From Priapulus caudatus (lineage: Eukaryota > Priapulida > Priapulimorpha > Priapulimorphida > Priapulidae): a stretch of 29,718 nucleotides of DNA. Shown here in pieces: positions 20,612 to 29,664 of the stretch. The notes beneath the pieces are model-generated. The model made no database searches. It was not told where the DNA came from and saw only the letters and a list, made by a program, of their open reading frames with translations. Where the stretch lies: positions 1-29,718 of the forward strand of contig NW_014577950.1 of assembly GCF_000485595.1 (NCBI RefSeq), written 5' to 3'. Each line of letters opens with the position of its first letter. Position 1 is the stretch's first letter. The position numbers and the translations under genes are program-made.

Positions 20612-23326
20612 TCAGACGTCAACGCTGAGATTTTTGCCCGATGGATTTTTCGCTCGCATCTTTAGTACGTGTGTCGTCTTGCTTTGGAAGCCGACATCGT
20701 CATTTTCGAATGTCGCAACAGTTTGCGGAGATACATCCGTCACCAGGCCGCGCCACCGTCGCACCAGAGGAATCACACTGATTAAGATTCCAGATGCTAG
20801 AAATGACGCTCCGATAACATAGATGGCGCTGTCCACCGTTCCCGTTCTATCGATTAGATATCCTGTTGTTAGTAGAATAAAAAAAACTCGTTATCTTGAC
20901 GAGTAATAAATTAAACTACACACATTATGATGATATTATGTAAATGTTTTTTTACCATTAACCAAGATAAATTAACGGGAAACGAATGATAAAGGTGAAG
21001 ATGAAGATGGAGACGAAGATGAAAATAATGATGAAGATGACGTTAGCTCCAAAAGCGCAACAGTGAAGCATATATATTAAATATAAGTAGAATATAAGCT
21101 CCAGTAATATATAATAGAATAGAAGCATATCACAAACCAATGTCACACCTGAAACGTACCTATCAATAGTGGGTCTACCGTCATCAACAATCCTTCAAAT
21201 AACATCAATATGCCGAACCCGTTGCCGACTTGCGCAGGTCCGCAAATGTCCATCGTGATGGGAATTAGGGTGGAGAAAACTCCGGCCAACAACACACCCA
21301 TGACCATCGTCCATCCGGCCAGCACCTCGTTCACTGTGAGGAAGATGCAGGCGAACATCAGACCGCCGCTCACCGCTAGCAACGACCCCGTACCTATCAT
21401 CCGCACTGTTGGCGCACGGAAAGCATCGTGGTCCCAAACAAAACCCCACAGCACGCGACTGATCGTCTCTACTATGCTCATGATGCCGATCATGGTGGCG
21501 CCACTGAAGCTGCCATCGCCTACCTTGTCGGTGATCAGCGGCAGCAGGTAGTAGCTGTTGATATATGTGACGAGAAACAGCACGGAGGAGATCGCGAACA
21601 GTAAGAACGCAGCGTCCTTGAACAGGTACCAAGGAAACGTGACGACGTTGTCGTCGTTGTCGTCGGCGGGGTCAGCAAGGGTTGACATGCTGCGCACGTA
21701 CACATCTAGCGAGCCGTAGACACTTTGCAACCCCACCTCATCCTCCCTCACGGAATCCAACCTGCGGCGGCTCTCCGGCGACGAGGCACGCGCGACGACG
21801 ACAACTGGCCGACGACCCGCTCTGACGACGGTGTCGACAGCAGCGCCCTCACGCGGCGTCGGCAGCGGATTCGGCAGCGGTCGCATCAGCGCCGCTCCAA
21901 ACACGATGTTGAAGGACAAGCCGCCGCAGATGAGGAGGGCGCCACTGATGCCGTACTCGTCGACGAGGTACTGGGTGAGGTAGGGGAAGAGCAGAGAGCC
22001 GACGCCCATACCGCTCAACACCAGAGCGGATGCGATCGATACGCGCTTCCGGAAGTAGACGCCCAGGATGGAGTAGGACGGGCTGCTGACTAATCCACAG
22101 CCCAGGCCTGCAGGAGAGCAGCGCGCATGCGCAAGAATATAACGCCATCGTCGCTAATATATCATCAGGAGCTAATAATGACAGTATTAATAATTTGTAA
22201 TTAATTTGTCAGTAATAATTTGTCATTATTAGCTCCTGATATCATGGTATACGATCATAAGGTGACTGACTCTACACAATTCAAAATCGTAGAATGCTTT
22301 ATACTGATAGCTTTTGCGTGCCACAATATATGTACGCTAAACCTCGCGCTATATACGGTCAGTTTCTTCGATAATATCAGGAGTAGATATTAGGGCCCCC
22401 CCCCCTATCCCCCCCTCCTATTATCTACCCCCCCCCCTTATTATCTACTCCTGATAATATCAGGAGCGAATAATAATACGAGGATAATAATATCAGGAGT
22501 GAATAATCTATTATTATTCACTCCTGATAATATGTACACGTTTTCACAAGAATATTGAGTATGTATGCGACCGTCCGCGCGACAACTACAAACGTAAATA
22601 TCTAGTTATATATATATATTAATATATATATATAATATATAAATATATTAACTAACATAATATGCAAGGTGCATAATAGAGATCTCTATATGCACTCCTT
22701 GATAAATATATATTAATGACTATATATATATAATATTATATATATTAAGCAAATACACAGCACACAGCACCAGCACGAGTCTATAATATCTCACCAAAGA
22801 CGCTCCGCTAATGTACAGACAAGGCGGGATCCTATAGGCGAAGTATGACGTGCTCATCCAGCCGGCCAACACTCCACCCACGACCATCACCCGCTGTGAC
22901 CAAGTTGTTTGCCCAGGCGTGCTTCGAGATGCGAGCTAAAATTATCTATATCTATATAAGTATCTATATATTATATATAATAGTATGTAGTCAGATATAT
23001 ATAAGTATATCTCCTATCTCTCCCTCTCTCTCTATATATTATATATATATAATTATATATATATATATAAAAACTCTATATATAATCAAAAATCGATGCT
23101 GACGATCTATTCAATGGTTTTGTTGTTTTTCTCTTTCTCTTTGGAGTCCATATGCATCTGCCATCTCCACAGCGAGTTTGCGGTTGTTGTGTGCATGTGG
23201 ATTGTGTGTGTGTGTGGTTGTGCGTGTGGCGTGGCGTGCTGCGTGTGCGTGTGCGTGCGTGTCGTGCGTGTACGTGCGCAGGTGGCGTGTGCGGATACGT
23301 GTACCGTGTAAATATATTATGTGTGT

Positions 23327-23368
<42 letters not shown>

Positions 23369-23722
23369 TGTGTGTGGTGTGTGTGTGTGTGTGGTGTGTG
23401 TGTGTGTGTGTGTGTGTTGTGTGAAGGTTCATGTGCCTCCGCTCGCAAACGCGTACGTGTGTGCGTGCTCGCATGCAGACGTGTGCGTGGCTCGCGCGCG
23501 TGGCGTGTAGGTCTAGCTTTCTCACCCATGGAGCACGTGAGAGCGTAAGGCTACTCCCACTATCCACCCGTCAACGCCATGTTGGAATCGAGACACGCAG
23601 CAGCTCCTGCTGCAGTATGCCAAAACTCTTCAGCTGCCCAAACGACAGGCATGTTAGCGAGGAAGCCCCAAAGCAGCACATCCATCCCAGCTCCGTCCGA
23701 ACTTCAAACAGCGATACGTCAT
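20612..23722 (-). CDS. SLC16/monocarboxylate-transporter-like MFS protein, M type, copy M2 (all four exons)
   Basis: Exons (transcript order): 1 at 23722-23526, 2 at 22935-22795, 3 at 22107-21160, 4 at 20862-20612. Exon 1 carries the start and the MCT signature region (DGGWGW in the copy consensus). Exon 3 (948 bp, open throughout, phase 1 at both ends; acceptor CTCCTGCAG, donor GTACGT) gives GLGCGLVSSPSYSILGVYF, the second MCT motif YFRKRVSIASAL, GMGVGSLLFPYL, a charged loop of about 90 residues between TM6 and TM7, FPWYLFKDAAF, SGATMIGIMSI and GPAQVGNGF. Exon 4 (acceptor AACAACAG) gives GYLIDRTGTVDSAIYVIGAS, the last helix and a basic, Ser-rich tail. The product is about 510 residues, a normal size for MCTs. 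Exons 1 (197 bp, expected 202) and 2 (141 bp, expected 144) have net indels against the copy consensus. These are more likely sequence errors than decay, because exons 3-4 are clean. The substrate is unknown. Confidence 0.85.
21160..22107 (-). CDS. M2 exon 3, intact transporter core
   Basis: This is listed separately because it is the longest clean coding block in the array: 316 codons without a stop. Against M1 exon 3 it shows changes such as TFINIYQLLP to TYINSYYLLP and DKVDDGRFSG to DKVGDGSFSG, all by substitution. The sequence 5' of its acceptor (TTGCGCATGCGCGCTGCTCT) is almost the same as the sequence 5' of P-type exon 3. Confidence 0.9.
22165..22239. mobile_element. Palindromic mini-element H1 (M2 copy)
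   Basis: Arms TCAGGAGCTAATAATGACA and its exact complement (19 bp, 22165-22183 and 22221-22239) enclose an AT-rich loop. The element is flanked by TATCA on both sides (22160-22164 and 22240-22244). The same intron in M1 has a single TATCA at 12561-12565 and no insert. M3 has the insert at 4088-4167. Confidence 0.8.
22377..22454. mobile_element. Palindromic mini-element H2 (M2 only)
   Basis: Both ends start with TCAGGAGTAGATA and the centre is C-rich with a partial repeat of the arm. TAATA flanks it on both sides (22372-22376 and 22455-22459). M1 (12707-12711) and M3 (4320-4324) show the uninterrupted target. Confidence 0.8.
22493..22527. mobile_element. Palindromic mini-element H3 (M2 copy)
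   Basis: A 35-bp near-perfect hairpin with arms TCAGGAGTGAATAAT and complement, flanked by TAATA (22488-22492 and 22528-22532). Diverged versions are present at the same place in M1 (about 12745-12775) and M3 (about 4357-4397), so this insertion is older than the duplications. Confidence 0.75.
22663..22702. mobile_element. Palindromic mini-element H4 (M2 only)
   Basis: The centre TAGAGATCTCTA is flanked by TGCAT-type arms and a TCAAGGAG-type end on the complement. Left flank TAATA, right flank TAAATA. It is absent from the matching AT-rich stretch of M1 and M3. The arms differ by small indels. Confidence 0.6.
22936..23525 (-). other. M2 intron 1: AT tracts and GT-rich tract
   Basis: AT-rich repeats (about 22940-23085) are followed by a pyrimidine-rich patch and a GT-rich tract (23195-23515). 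No coding sequence is seen. Confidence 0.8.
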
Positions 23723-24680
23723 CGCGGCCGTTCGGGGTTCGAATCAATCTATCGCTACTTTGGAACGTTGAAATGAACTAAAGAAAACGTTTGAATCGCT
23801 TCCAGGTAAGCTTGCTGTATCCAGCCCTCGTTGCCACTGCCGCAGAAACACTGGTGCACTCGTGGGACTGACAACTACGGCTGTAGACCTAGAGATATAT
23901 AGTGTGTCATATGCGTGTGTCTTACTTAGGCTTACGACACCGTGTGTACTTAGTGCACCTATAGTGTATCATATGTCTGTGTCATATGCCGGGGCAAGCA
24001 GCGTGCGTGAGTGCACGGATGCTACAGTTTACTGCCGCATGCGTGACTTTTTTTTAACTCTGATTCCGTAACAGCGATATCGCGTTGTTCTTATCTCTAG
24101 ACGCGTAATTCTTTGCATACGAACGTGCACCGGAGCTCCCCGATAAAAAACTTAAACGAGAGCGAATCTTTGCATGTTGTTGCTGATTCTACCTGAGGCC
24201 CTTGGAGGCTCAAGTTTCAAGAAGAGTAAAAGAGCGAAGCGGCGGCGAGCGGCGGGCTGAGACGCTAGCGAAATTTTTTATCGCATGCACCTAGTGCTGG
24301 CGACGTGCTCTCTAGAAAAATTGCATAAATCTAGCGAAAAACTGCTTCCGTCGGCAACTATAGGGCATCTAGTAAACTCCGCTTGTGCGTTTTGGCTATA
24401 TACCTTTCGAATAATTTCTCAGTTTCACACAGGGAAATATAGGATTTGCGCATGCACGTTCGCGCCGAAAATATAGAGCATGCGGCGCAATTATGTATTC
24501 AAATCATTCTCGGGCTATCCGACTATAGGGAAACATGGTAAAATTCGGCGACCGCCTGCGTATCTGCGAATTGCAGAGCGCCATCTTTTTCGTACGGCCG
24601 ACGGCGATATGCACATAATATATACGTGTATATCCTATGCTGGACATCGGTCACCGTTGATTGCCATGCGCATCTTCTTT
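23723..24680. repeat. M upstream block (R), copy 4
   Basis: It corresponds to 13971-14930, ending at CTTTGGCCGTTTTTAT. Here it does not go on to a P gene but enters a 190-bp tandem array. It should hold the promoter and 5' UTR of M2. Confidence 0.8.
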
Positions 24681-25135
24681 GGCCGTTTTTATACGTTCAA
24701 AGTGGAGCCGGGCGGGCCGACAGCACGTGTGCATGGTAAAATCAAATCTATAATATTCACTTTGCTCGCAGCTTCACGCCCTGGTTTCCCCGCTATATAT
24801 GCCCATATTAATGTACAGGAAAATGGCGCTGGTGTGTCGGTCACCGTTGACTGCCAAGAGAATTTTCTTCGGCCGTTTTTATACGTTCAAAGTGGAGCCG
24901 GGCGGGCCTACAGCACGTGTGCTTCGTAAAATCCTATCTATAATATTCACTTTGCTCGCAGCATCACGCCCTGGGTTTCCCAACTATGCTAATGTACATG
25001 GAAACGACGCTCCGACGTCGGTCGCCGGCCGTTTACTGCCAAGAGAATTTTCTTTGGCCGTTCTTACACGTTCAAAGTGAAGCCGGGCGGGCCGACAGCA
25101 CGTGTGCTTGGTAAAATCCAATCTATAATATTATG
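24681..25135. repeat. Tandem array, about 2.4 units of 185-190 bp
   Basis: Units start at 24681, 24871 and 25056 with GGCCGTTTTTATACGTTCAA. They share GTGGAGCCGGGCGGGCC, CAGCACGTGTGC, TATAATATTCACTTTGCTCG and GACTGCCAAGAGAATTTTCT. The first unit begins exactly where R copy 4 stops matching copies 1 and 2. No coding sequence is recognised. Confidence 0.9.
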
Positions 25136-25632
25136 GTATATCTATATGGTATATATCTATATTATTATGGTATATATTATGGTATATCCGATCTATTAGG
25201 TATGCGTCATTGCTTGTATTTTACTATTACATATTACATAATACAAAGAACTTTTGGCGATTTTGTATAGGCAAATGTTTATATTTATTCATTAGATGTT
25301 TCATAATGAAGTAATGATTATAAATCTGATTACAAACTTATAACGACTAAGCTAATACGACTAACTTTAATCTCTTACAACAGATTACCTACAGTAAAAC
25401 TCTACTACTATAAATAAGTGATATGTTCACGTGTATGATTACATAGCGCTATTTAAGAAACAATGTATATCAAGAGTAGATAATAGGAGATTTATCCTAG
25501 ATCCTCTATTATCTAATCTTGATGTATATATATAAATATATAGATATATATATATATACATACATACATATAGGCCTAGACTATATTATTCCTAAAGCTG
25601 GTTATGCAGCACACGATCTGACGGCGTGTTCT
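25136..25632. other. AT-rich spacer with palindrome H5, 3' of the ZP gene
   Basis: ATGGTATATCTAT-type repeats (about 25130-25200) are followed by about 250 bp of AT-rich, unremarkable DNA, palindrome H5 and a (ATAC)n patch at about 25550. No gene is seen. It marks the end of the transporter array. Confidence 0.7.
25470..25522. mobile_element. Palindromic mini-element H5
   Basis: Ends TCAAGAGTAGATAATAG and, on the complement, TCAAGATTAGATAATAG, flanked by TGTATA on both sides (25464-25469 and 25523-25528). Its arm resembles H2 (TCAGGAGTAGATA), so it extends the family outside the transporter introns. Confidence 0.7.
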
Positions 25633-25637
25633 TTATT
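25632..25637 (-). promoter_or_regulatory. AATAAA overlapping the ZP stop codon
   Basis: On the - strand CAA TAA AGA contains AATAAA. If used, the 3' UTR would be only about 10-30 bases long. It may be chance, since no clear second signal was looked for beyond the AT-rich spacer. Confidence 0.35.
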
Positions 25638-25826
25638 GATATCCGGGGTTGTGTGACGCCGCCGCGAGTTTTGCCTCTCGTTTCGAGAAACGCAGGACAA
25701 CGGCGACGATGACTGCCATGGACGCCATGACGACCGTTGCCATGGTGAGAAGTCCCAAGATGGCGCCCGTCTTGTGCAGGCACATCTCCGCAGGTGCCCT
25801 GCTCGCCTCGTCTGTCAACGCGGACA
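25633..25826 (-). CDS. ZP gene last exon: transmembrane helix and tail
   Basis: Acceptor CTTCCCACAG. It reads SALTDEASRAPAEMCLHKTG, then a 24-residue hydrophobic helix (ILGLLTMATVV, MASMAVIVAVVL), a basic stop-transfer RFSKREAK and a tail ending NPGYQ. The TAA stop sits inside AATAAA. Confidence 0.9.
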
Positions 25827-26158
25827 CTGTGGGAAGCAGAGGCGATACGTTGTTTTAGAGACCGGGGGAGGGGGGGAGAATGTGCGGGAAACTGGCAATG
25901 TAGGCTCTAACTCCATCATTTAGTATCGTGTGCGCGTGCGTGTGCGTGTGCGTGTGCGTGTGCGCGTGCGCGTATGCGTGCGCGTGCGCGTGTGTGTGCC
26001 TGTGCGTGTTCGTGTGCGCGTGCGCGTGCGCGTGTGCGTGTGCGTGTGCGTGTGCGCGTGCGCGTGTGCGTGTGCGTGTGCGTGCGTGTGTGTGTGCGCG
26101 TGCGCGTGCGCGTGTGCGTGTGCGTGCGCGTGCGCGTGTGTGTGTGTGTATGTGTGTG

Positions 26159-26196
<38 letters not shown>

Positions 26197-26623
26197 TGCG
26201 TGCGTGCGTGCGAGGTGTGTGTAGGTTAGGAGTAAGCTATACTCTTACGATTCATATTTTCCGGTATATTAACGGAGACGCTGTGGTGAAGTTCAATCTT
26301 CTCTATAGTGTTCGCATCGTCCACTTCTCTCTTCCTCCTCCTGCGGGCCTGGATGGCGGGTCCCGCCCAGCCAATCTCCTTAACGCAGTCGTACTATACA
26401 ACACCGGGAAATAAAGGTTACCGTTTATGCATTTATTAATTTATGACTCAATTAAACTTTGACGCAATTATTAGTTTTCTTGTTCATTAAAAATATTAAT
26501 TATCAAATACGAATAATACGAGATATACTCTGTTACTATATATATGTACTCTAATATTACAAGATATTATACGCCTATATAATCACGAAAAGGTTTCATT
26601 GATGCGGTATTATGATGATGATA

Positions 26624-26659
<36 letters not shown>

Positions 26660-28430
26660 GATGATGATGATGATGATAATGATGACTACTATTATTATTA
26701 TTATTATTATTATTAACATGATATCAAAGAGATCAATGAGACTGCAGTCACATAATTTTCGCGATGATTTTTTCACAAACGCGGAAACGCGATCCACGCG
26801 ATGACAACAACCAGACGATGATGATGAATGATGATGACGATGATAATGACGTCTGTAGCTGTTCTTACCGCGCCGCAGCTTCCCAAGCAGACATCGCATC
26901 GGCACTCGAAGTAAACGTTAGACACATCCGGGAACTTGAAGATCTTCATGTAGTAATACATGTAGCTGACGCGACTCTGCGGGTCCCTTCTGTTCTGCGG
27001 ATGACCCACCAGCTTGGGCATCGCCGAGCACCTAGGAGAGCATAGGCGTTGTTCAAGTTAGTAGGATCACTTGCATAAGCGTCGTGACAATTTACCGACA
27101 AAGTCGATAAGGCGCGGCTAGTATACAAGTGGTAGCTACCCATCGAAATAATATACTAGTTAGGCTGCCAGGGTCTATGTCTCCATGGGTACGGTCCGGT
27201 ATACCGGAACGTACCCTGGTACTATCTAATATGCCGGACCTTACCTCGCCTACTCCACTAACGATTCTAGGGAGTCGCCTACGCCTACTCCCTAACCCTA
27301 ACCCTAACCCTTAGTTACCAGGGTACGTTCCGGTATACCGGACCGTACCCAGGGTACGTTCCGGCAGTACCCTGGGGGACATAGGCCCTATCAGCACTAG
27401 TTAGAGTCTCTATATATTTCTATGTAGCTACCGATCATGCCTGCGTTGCCATAATGACAGCGTTCTAAACACTCACCCAAATGCGTCGACGAGTTTCACT
27501 CTTTTGCCGTCAGGTGTCCCGTCATGCGCGAAGCAATGGTGAATCGTCAGATCAAATCGATCTGTGAGGTACGCAGATATAAGATACAAGATATAAGATA
27601 TATAAGATATAAGATATAAGATACAAGATATAAGATGTAACAGATTGATGACCCAGAGGAATATAAAGCAAACTTTGACACAGGGTTCCTGCATATAAAG
27701 CTCTACCCGTGTTGATCGTCACGCTGCGACGGGGCCTGGCACGGAGTGAAGGCTCACACAGGAAGAGCTAATATGCATATAGGTTTAATCGAAGAAATGC
27801 CATCCAGTATTTGCCTATGAATATTGTATTATACATTTTCTATAGTGAATGGTCAGTGGGACTGGCACATGATAAGATAGGCAAGTGAAATAAAGAGAGA
27901 GAAGAGAAAGAGAGAAAGAAAGAAAGACAGACAGAAAGAATAAAAGAATGAAACAGAGAAAGAGAGAGGCGTACACATGCGCACGGCGTGCGCGCGCGTG
28001 AGAGACAGAGACAGCCCACGTTTTCTAGCACCGTGAATGAAGCATAGAAATATATAGTGACACTAGTCTATCTATATTATTTCTATGGTATGAAGCCACG
28101 CTACCTTCATCGCTGATGTAGAATGCGAGCGTAGCCAGCTGGCCTATGTTGAGAGAGTTCGCTGGGGCCGCCTCGGGGTTTGTGCCTGCCACTAGCTTCA
28201 TGCGGCATTCCGGTAGCCGCATGACGGTGCCCATAGGTAGCTCCGTCGTACTGAGCATACTAGATACAATAACGGTAGAATTTAAAACTACACTGCTGAT
28301 GGATGTAGAGGTGGTGGTGATGGTGGTGGTGCTGTTACCGCTACTGCTGCTACTGCTGCTGCTACTGCTGCTACTGCTGCTACTGCTGCTGCTGCTGCTA
28401 CTACTGCTACTGCTACTGCTGCTGCTGCTG

Positions 28431-28475
<45 letters not shown>

Positions 28476-29639
28476 CTGCTGCTACTGCTGCTACTGCTGC
28501 TGCTACGACTGCTACTGCTACTGCTACTGTTACTGCTGCTACTACTACTGCTGCTGCTGCTGCTGCTACGACTGTTACTGCTACTACTACTGCTACTGTT
28601 ACTGCTGCTACTGCTGCTACTACTACTGCTGCTGCTGCTGCTGCTACGACTGTTACTGCTACTACTACTACTACTACTACTAGTAGTAGTAGTAGTAGCG
28701 GTTGTCTATATTATTTGTTAGTATATATTTCTCACTTTAGCACCATTTTTATGTCGAATAACAATCGTATTATTTCGATTCAGACTTTACTATGTTCGCA
28801 TAGGGCACGCTGCGGAAATCTGTGTTGTGACCTCGGGGCTCGTGGGCTATTTTATATATTATATATATATAATATTATAATTATACTTACGGAACCGTCA
28901 CTCCGTATTGAACCGTCTTCGTGCCTGTTGTTCCCATGTCGCAGGAGACGGTGTAAGCTCGATCTCCCATCTCGAGGATGCCCCATGTTGCCTCGTTCAT
29001 TACCACCAAGAGGTTCTTGTAGATTGTCTTTCCATTCTGAGAAAAAAATACGACCATGATATGCGGCCATCTTTTTCGTCGAGCACAATCATTCATGAGC
29101 CTCGATCGTTATTTTATACTCGGAATCGCAATATGGAATACTGTCAAAGCTTCTAAATTAAGGTAAGAGAACAATCCATTCCAGCCCACCCACACCCTAC
29201 ACCCACCCCCCACCCCCACCCCACAAGCCTCACCAACCAAGCCAACTTCTTACCTCTTACCCTAACGCATCAAACCACAGCCTCACGGTAACCTTAAACC
29301 CAGTAAATTAATTTAAATACCTTTCAGCGCTGTCCTCAAAACGAACGCGCGTTAGCCTAATAGCATCAAACCTTCACGAGTTAACGCCATGAATACCTCT
29401 CAAACGCTACCCTGTAAGATAGGACGGTAGCGATAGATGTCTTACCCTGTCCTGCACAGATTGGGTCCCGCAGCCGTCCAGTGGTAAGTAGGTCATCAGG
29501 GATCGCTCCCCGTTTCCGCTGACGCCGCAATTGTCAACCTTGAAGTAGCCCTTCGGATATATTCGGCCGTAAAACGAACTTCCGAATATGATGGTGACGA
29601 TCATCGTGTTTGTCTCCGGAGCGCAGGAAATCTTAACAT
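25633..29639 (-). CDS. ZP-domain (cuticlin-like) type I membrane protein, 3' seven exons
   Basis: Probably a secreted or apical matrix protein that polymerises through its ZP domain. Exons in transcript order: 29639-29446, 29036-28891, 28259-28105, 27561-27477, 27031-26869, 26393-26249, 25826-25633. All have GT-AG borders and phases that match (0, 2, 1, 2, 0, 1). The joined frame has no stop until TAA at 25633. The visible part is about 336 residues: ZP-N (four Cys), a linker, ZP-C (eight Cys), an RRRRKR site, a stalk, one transmembrane helix and a cytoplasmic tail of about 19 residues. ZP-C has more Cys than the usual 4 or 6. Signal peptide and N-terminal exons lie beyond 29718. Family assignment is firm; the match to a named gene is not attempted. 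Confidence 0.9.
25827..26248 (-). other. ZP last intron with GT/GC repeat
   Basis: An irregular (TG)n/(CG)n tract of about 300 bp (25929-26225) fills most of the intron. Frames through it encode only Cys/Val/Arg runs. Confidence 0.85.
26249..26393 (-). CDS. ZP gene exon: consensus furin site and stalk
   Basis: Acceptor GGTGTTGTATAG and donor GTAAGA; enters in phase 0 and leaves in phase 1. It reads YDCVKEIGWAGPAIQ, then ARRRRKR, an acidic EVDD stretch and IELHHSVSVNIPE. The basic run fits the cleavage site that usually frees ZP proteins from the membrane, and the following hydrophobic strand could be the external hydrophobic patch. A shorter exon from an internal AG is possible and keeps the same frame. 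Confidence 0.8.
26394..26868 (-). other. ZP intron with (GAT)n and (TTA)n repeats
   Basis: Trinucleotide tracts (GAT, then TTA) lie at about 26610-26715, with a second degenerate GAT patch at 26816-26850. No coding sequence is seen. Confidence 0.85.
26869..27031 (-). CDS. ZP gene exon: Cys-rich ZP-C end
   Basis: Acceptor CTCTCCTAG and donor GTAAGA. It reads CSAMPKL, then MKIFKFPDVSNVYFECRC and DVCLGSCGA. The VYFEC...C...C cluster is characteristic of ZP-C. Confidence 0.9.
27164..27395. mobile_element. 232-bp foldback element carrying telomere-like repeats
   Basis: It sits in a ZP intron. Ends GCTGCCAGGGTCTATGTC and, on the complement, GCTGATAGGGCCTATGTC match at 23 of 29 positions. ACTAGTTAG flanks both sides (27155-27163 and 27396-27404). 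A perfect 35-bp inverted repeat (27187-27221 and 27316-27350), itself containing CCGGTATACCGG, encloses a 94-bp loop that holds about four CCCTAA units. There is no coding capacity. The TIR plus 8-9 bp duplication layout fits a hAT-like non-autonomous element; this is an inference. Confidence 0.75.
27290..27313. repeat. Short interstitial telomere repeat (CCCTAA)n
   Basis: About four tandem units of CCCTAA, the last altered to CCCTTA, inside the loop of the foldback element. The motif is the TTAGGG type. Confidence 0.9.
27477..27561 (-). CDS. ZP gene exon: ZP-C middle
   Basis: An 85-bp exon between acceptor TACCTCACAG and donor GTGAGT. It reads RFDLTIHHCFAHDGTPDG and KLVDAF, then joins to GC in the next exon. 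The C...L-V-D-x-F-G-C pattern is a ZP-C hallmark. Confidence 0.9.
27562..28104 (-). other. ZP intron with AAGATATA-like and GA repeats
   Basis: An ATAAGATACAAGAT-type short tandem repeat (about 27576-27636) and a GA/GAAA tract (about 27890-27970). Nothing coding is seen. Confidence 0.8.
28105..28259 (-). CDS. ZP gene exon: linker and first ZP-C strands
   Basis: Acceptor after TGTATCTAG and donor GTAGCG (weak). It reads PMGTVMRLPECRMKLVAG and ends LATLAFYISDE. The phase-2 to phase-1 joins give a continuous frame with both neighbours. Confidence 0.85.
28260..28890 (-). repeat. ZP intron with about 380 bp of CTG/CTA trinucleotide repeat
   Basis: From about 28317 to 28700 the + strand is almost only CTG, CTA and a few CGA or TTA triplets, with a GTGGTG start and an ACTAGTAGT centre near 28680. 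On the transcribed sense it is CAG/TAG. It lies wholly between two ZP exons, so it is not translated. Confidence 0.9.
28891..29036 (-). CDS. ZP gene exon: end of ZP-N
   Basis: Acceptor after TTTTTTTCTCAG and donor GTAAGT. It reads NGKTIYKNLLVVMNEATWGI and later AYTVSCDM, matching the last strands of ZP-N with its fourth Cys. It ends in phase 2. Confidence 0.9.
29037..29445 (-). other. ZP intron with C-rich patch
   Basis: A CCCAC-rich run at about 29187-29224; the rest is plain. No coding sequence is seen. Confidence 0.8.
29446..29639 (-). CDS. ZP gene exon: start of ZP-N
   Basis: Acceptor after ATATCGTAG and donor GTAAGA. It reads VKISCAPETN, then FGSSFYGRIYPKGYFKVDNC and LPLDGCGTQ. The first Cys near the start, the F-G-x-I-Y strand and the CGT motif are typical of ZP-N. 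It enters in phase 1 and leaves in phase 0. Confidence 0.9.
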
Positions 29640-29662
29640 CTACGATATAGAACGAAACGTCA

Positions 29663-29664
<2 letters not shown>

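Larger units (their letters stand above)
22108..22794 (-). other. M2 intron 2 with four palindromic elements
   Basis: The intron contains H1 (22165-22239), H2 (22377-22454), H3 (22493-22527) and H4 (about 22663-22702), plus AT tracts (about 22600-22750). It is longer than M1 intron 2 (453 bp) mainly because of these insertions. Confidence 0.8.

Noticed and set aside
23579-23776. A + strand frame with Ser/Ala/Gln-rich sequence that recurs in four places
   Set aside because: It is the antisense of exon 1 of the M transporter, whose - strand reading gives the conserved FGQLKSFGI helix, start codon and donor.
24480-24929. A 149-codon frame on + over R copy 4 and the 190-bp array
   Set aside because: The same region in other R copies has different frames and stops, so there is no coding constraint.
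28146-28721. A 191-codon frame with a long poly-Leu run
   Set aside because: It is a CTG/CTA repeat inside a ZP intron, on the strand opposite to the gene. The apparent long hydrophobic helix is a repeat artefact.
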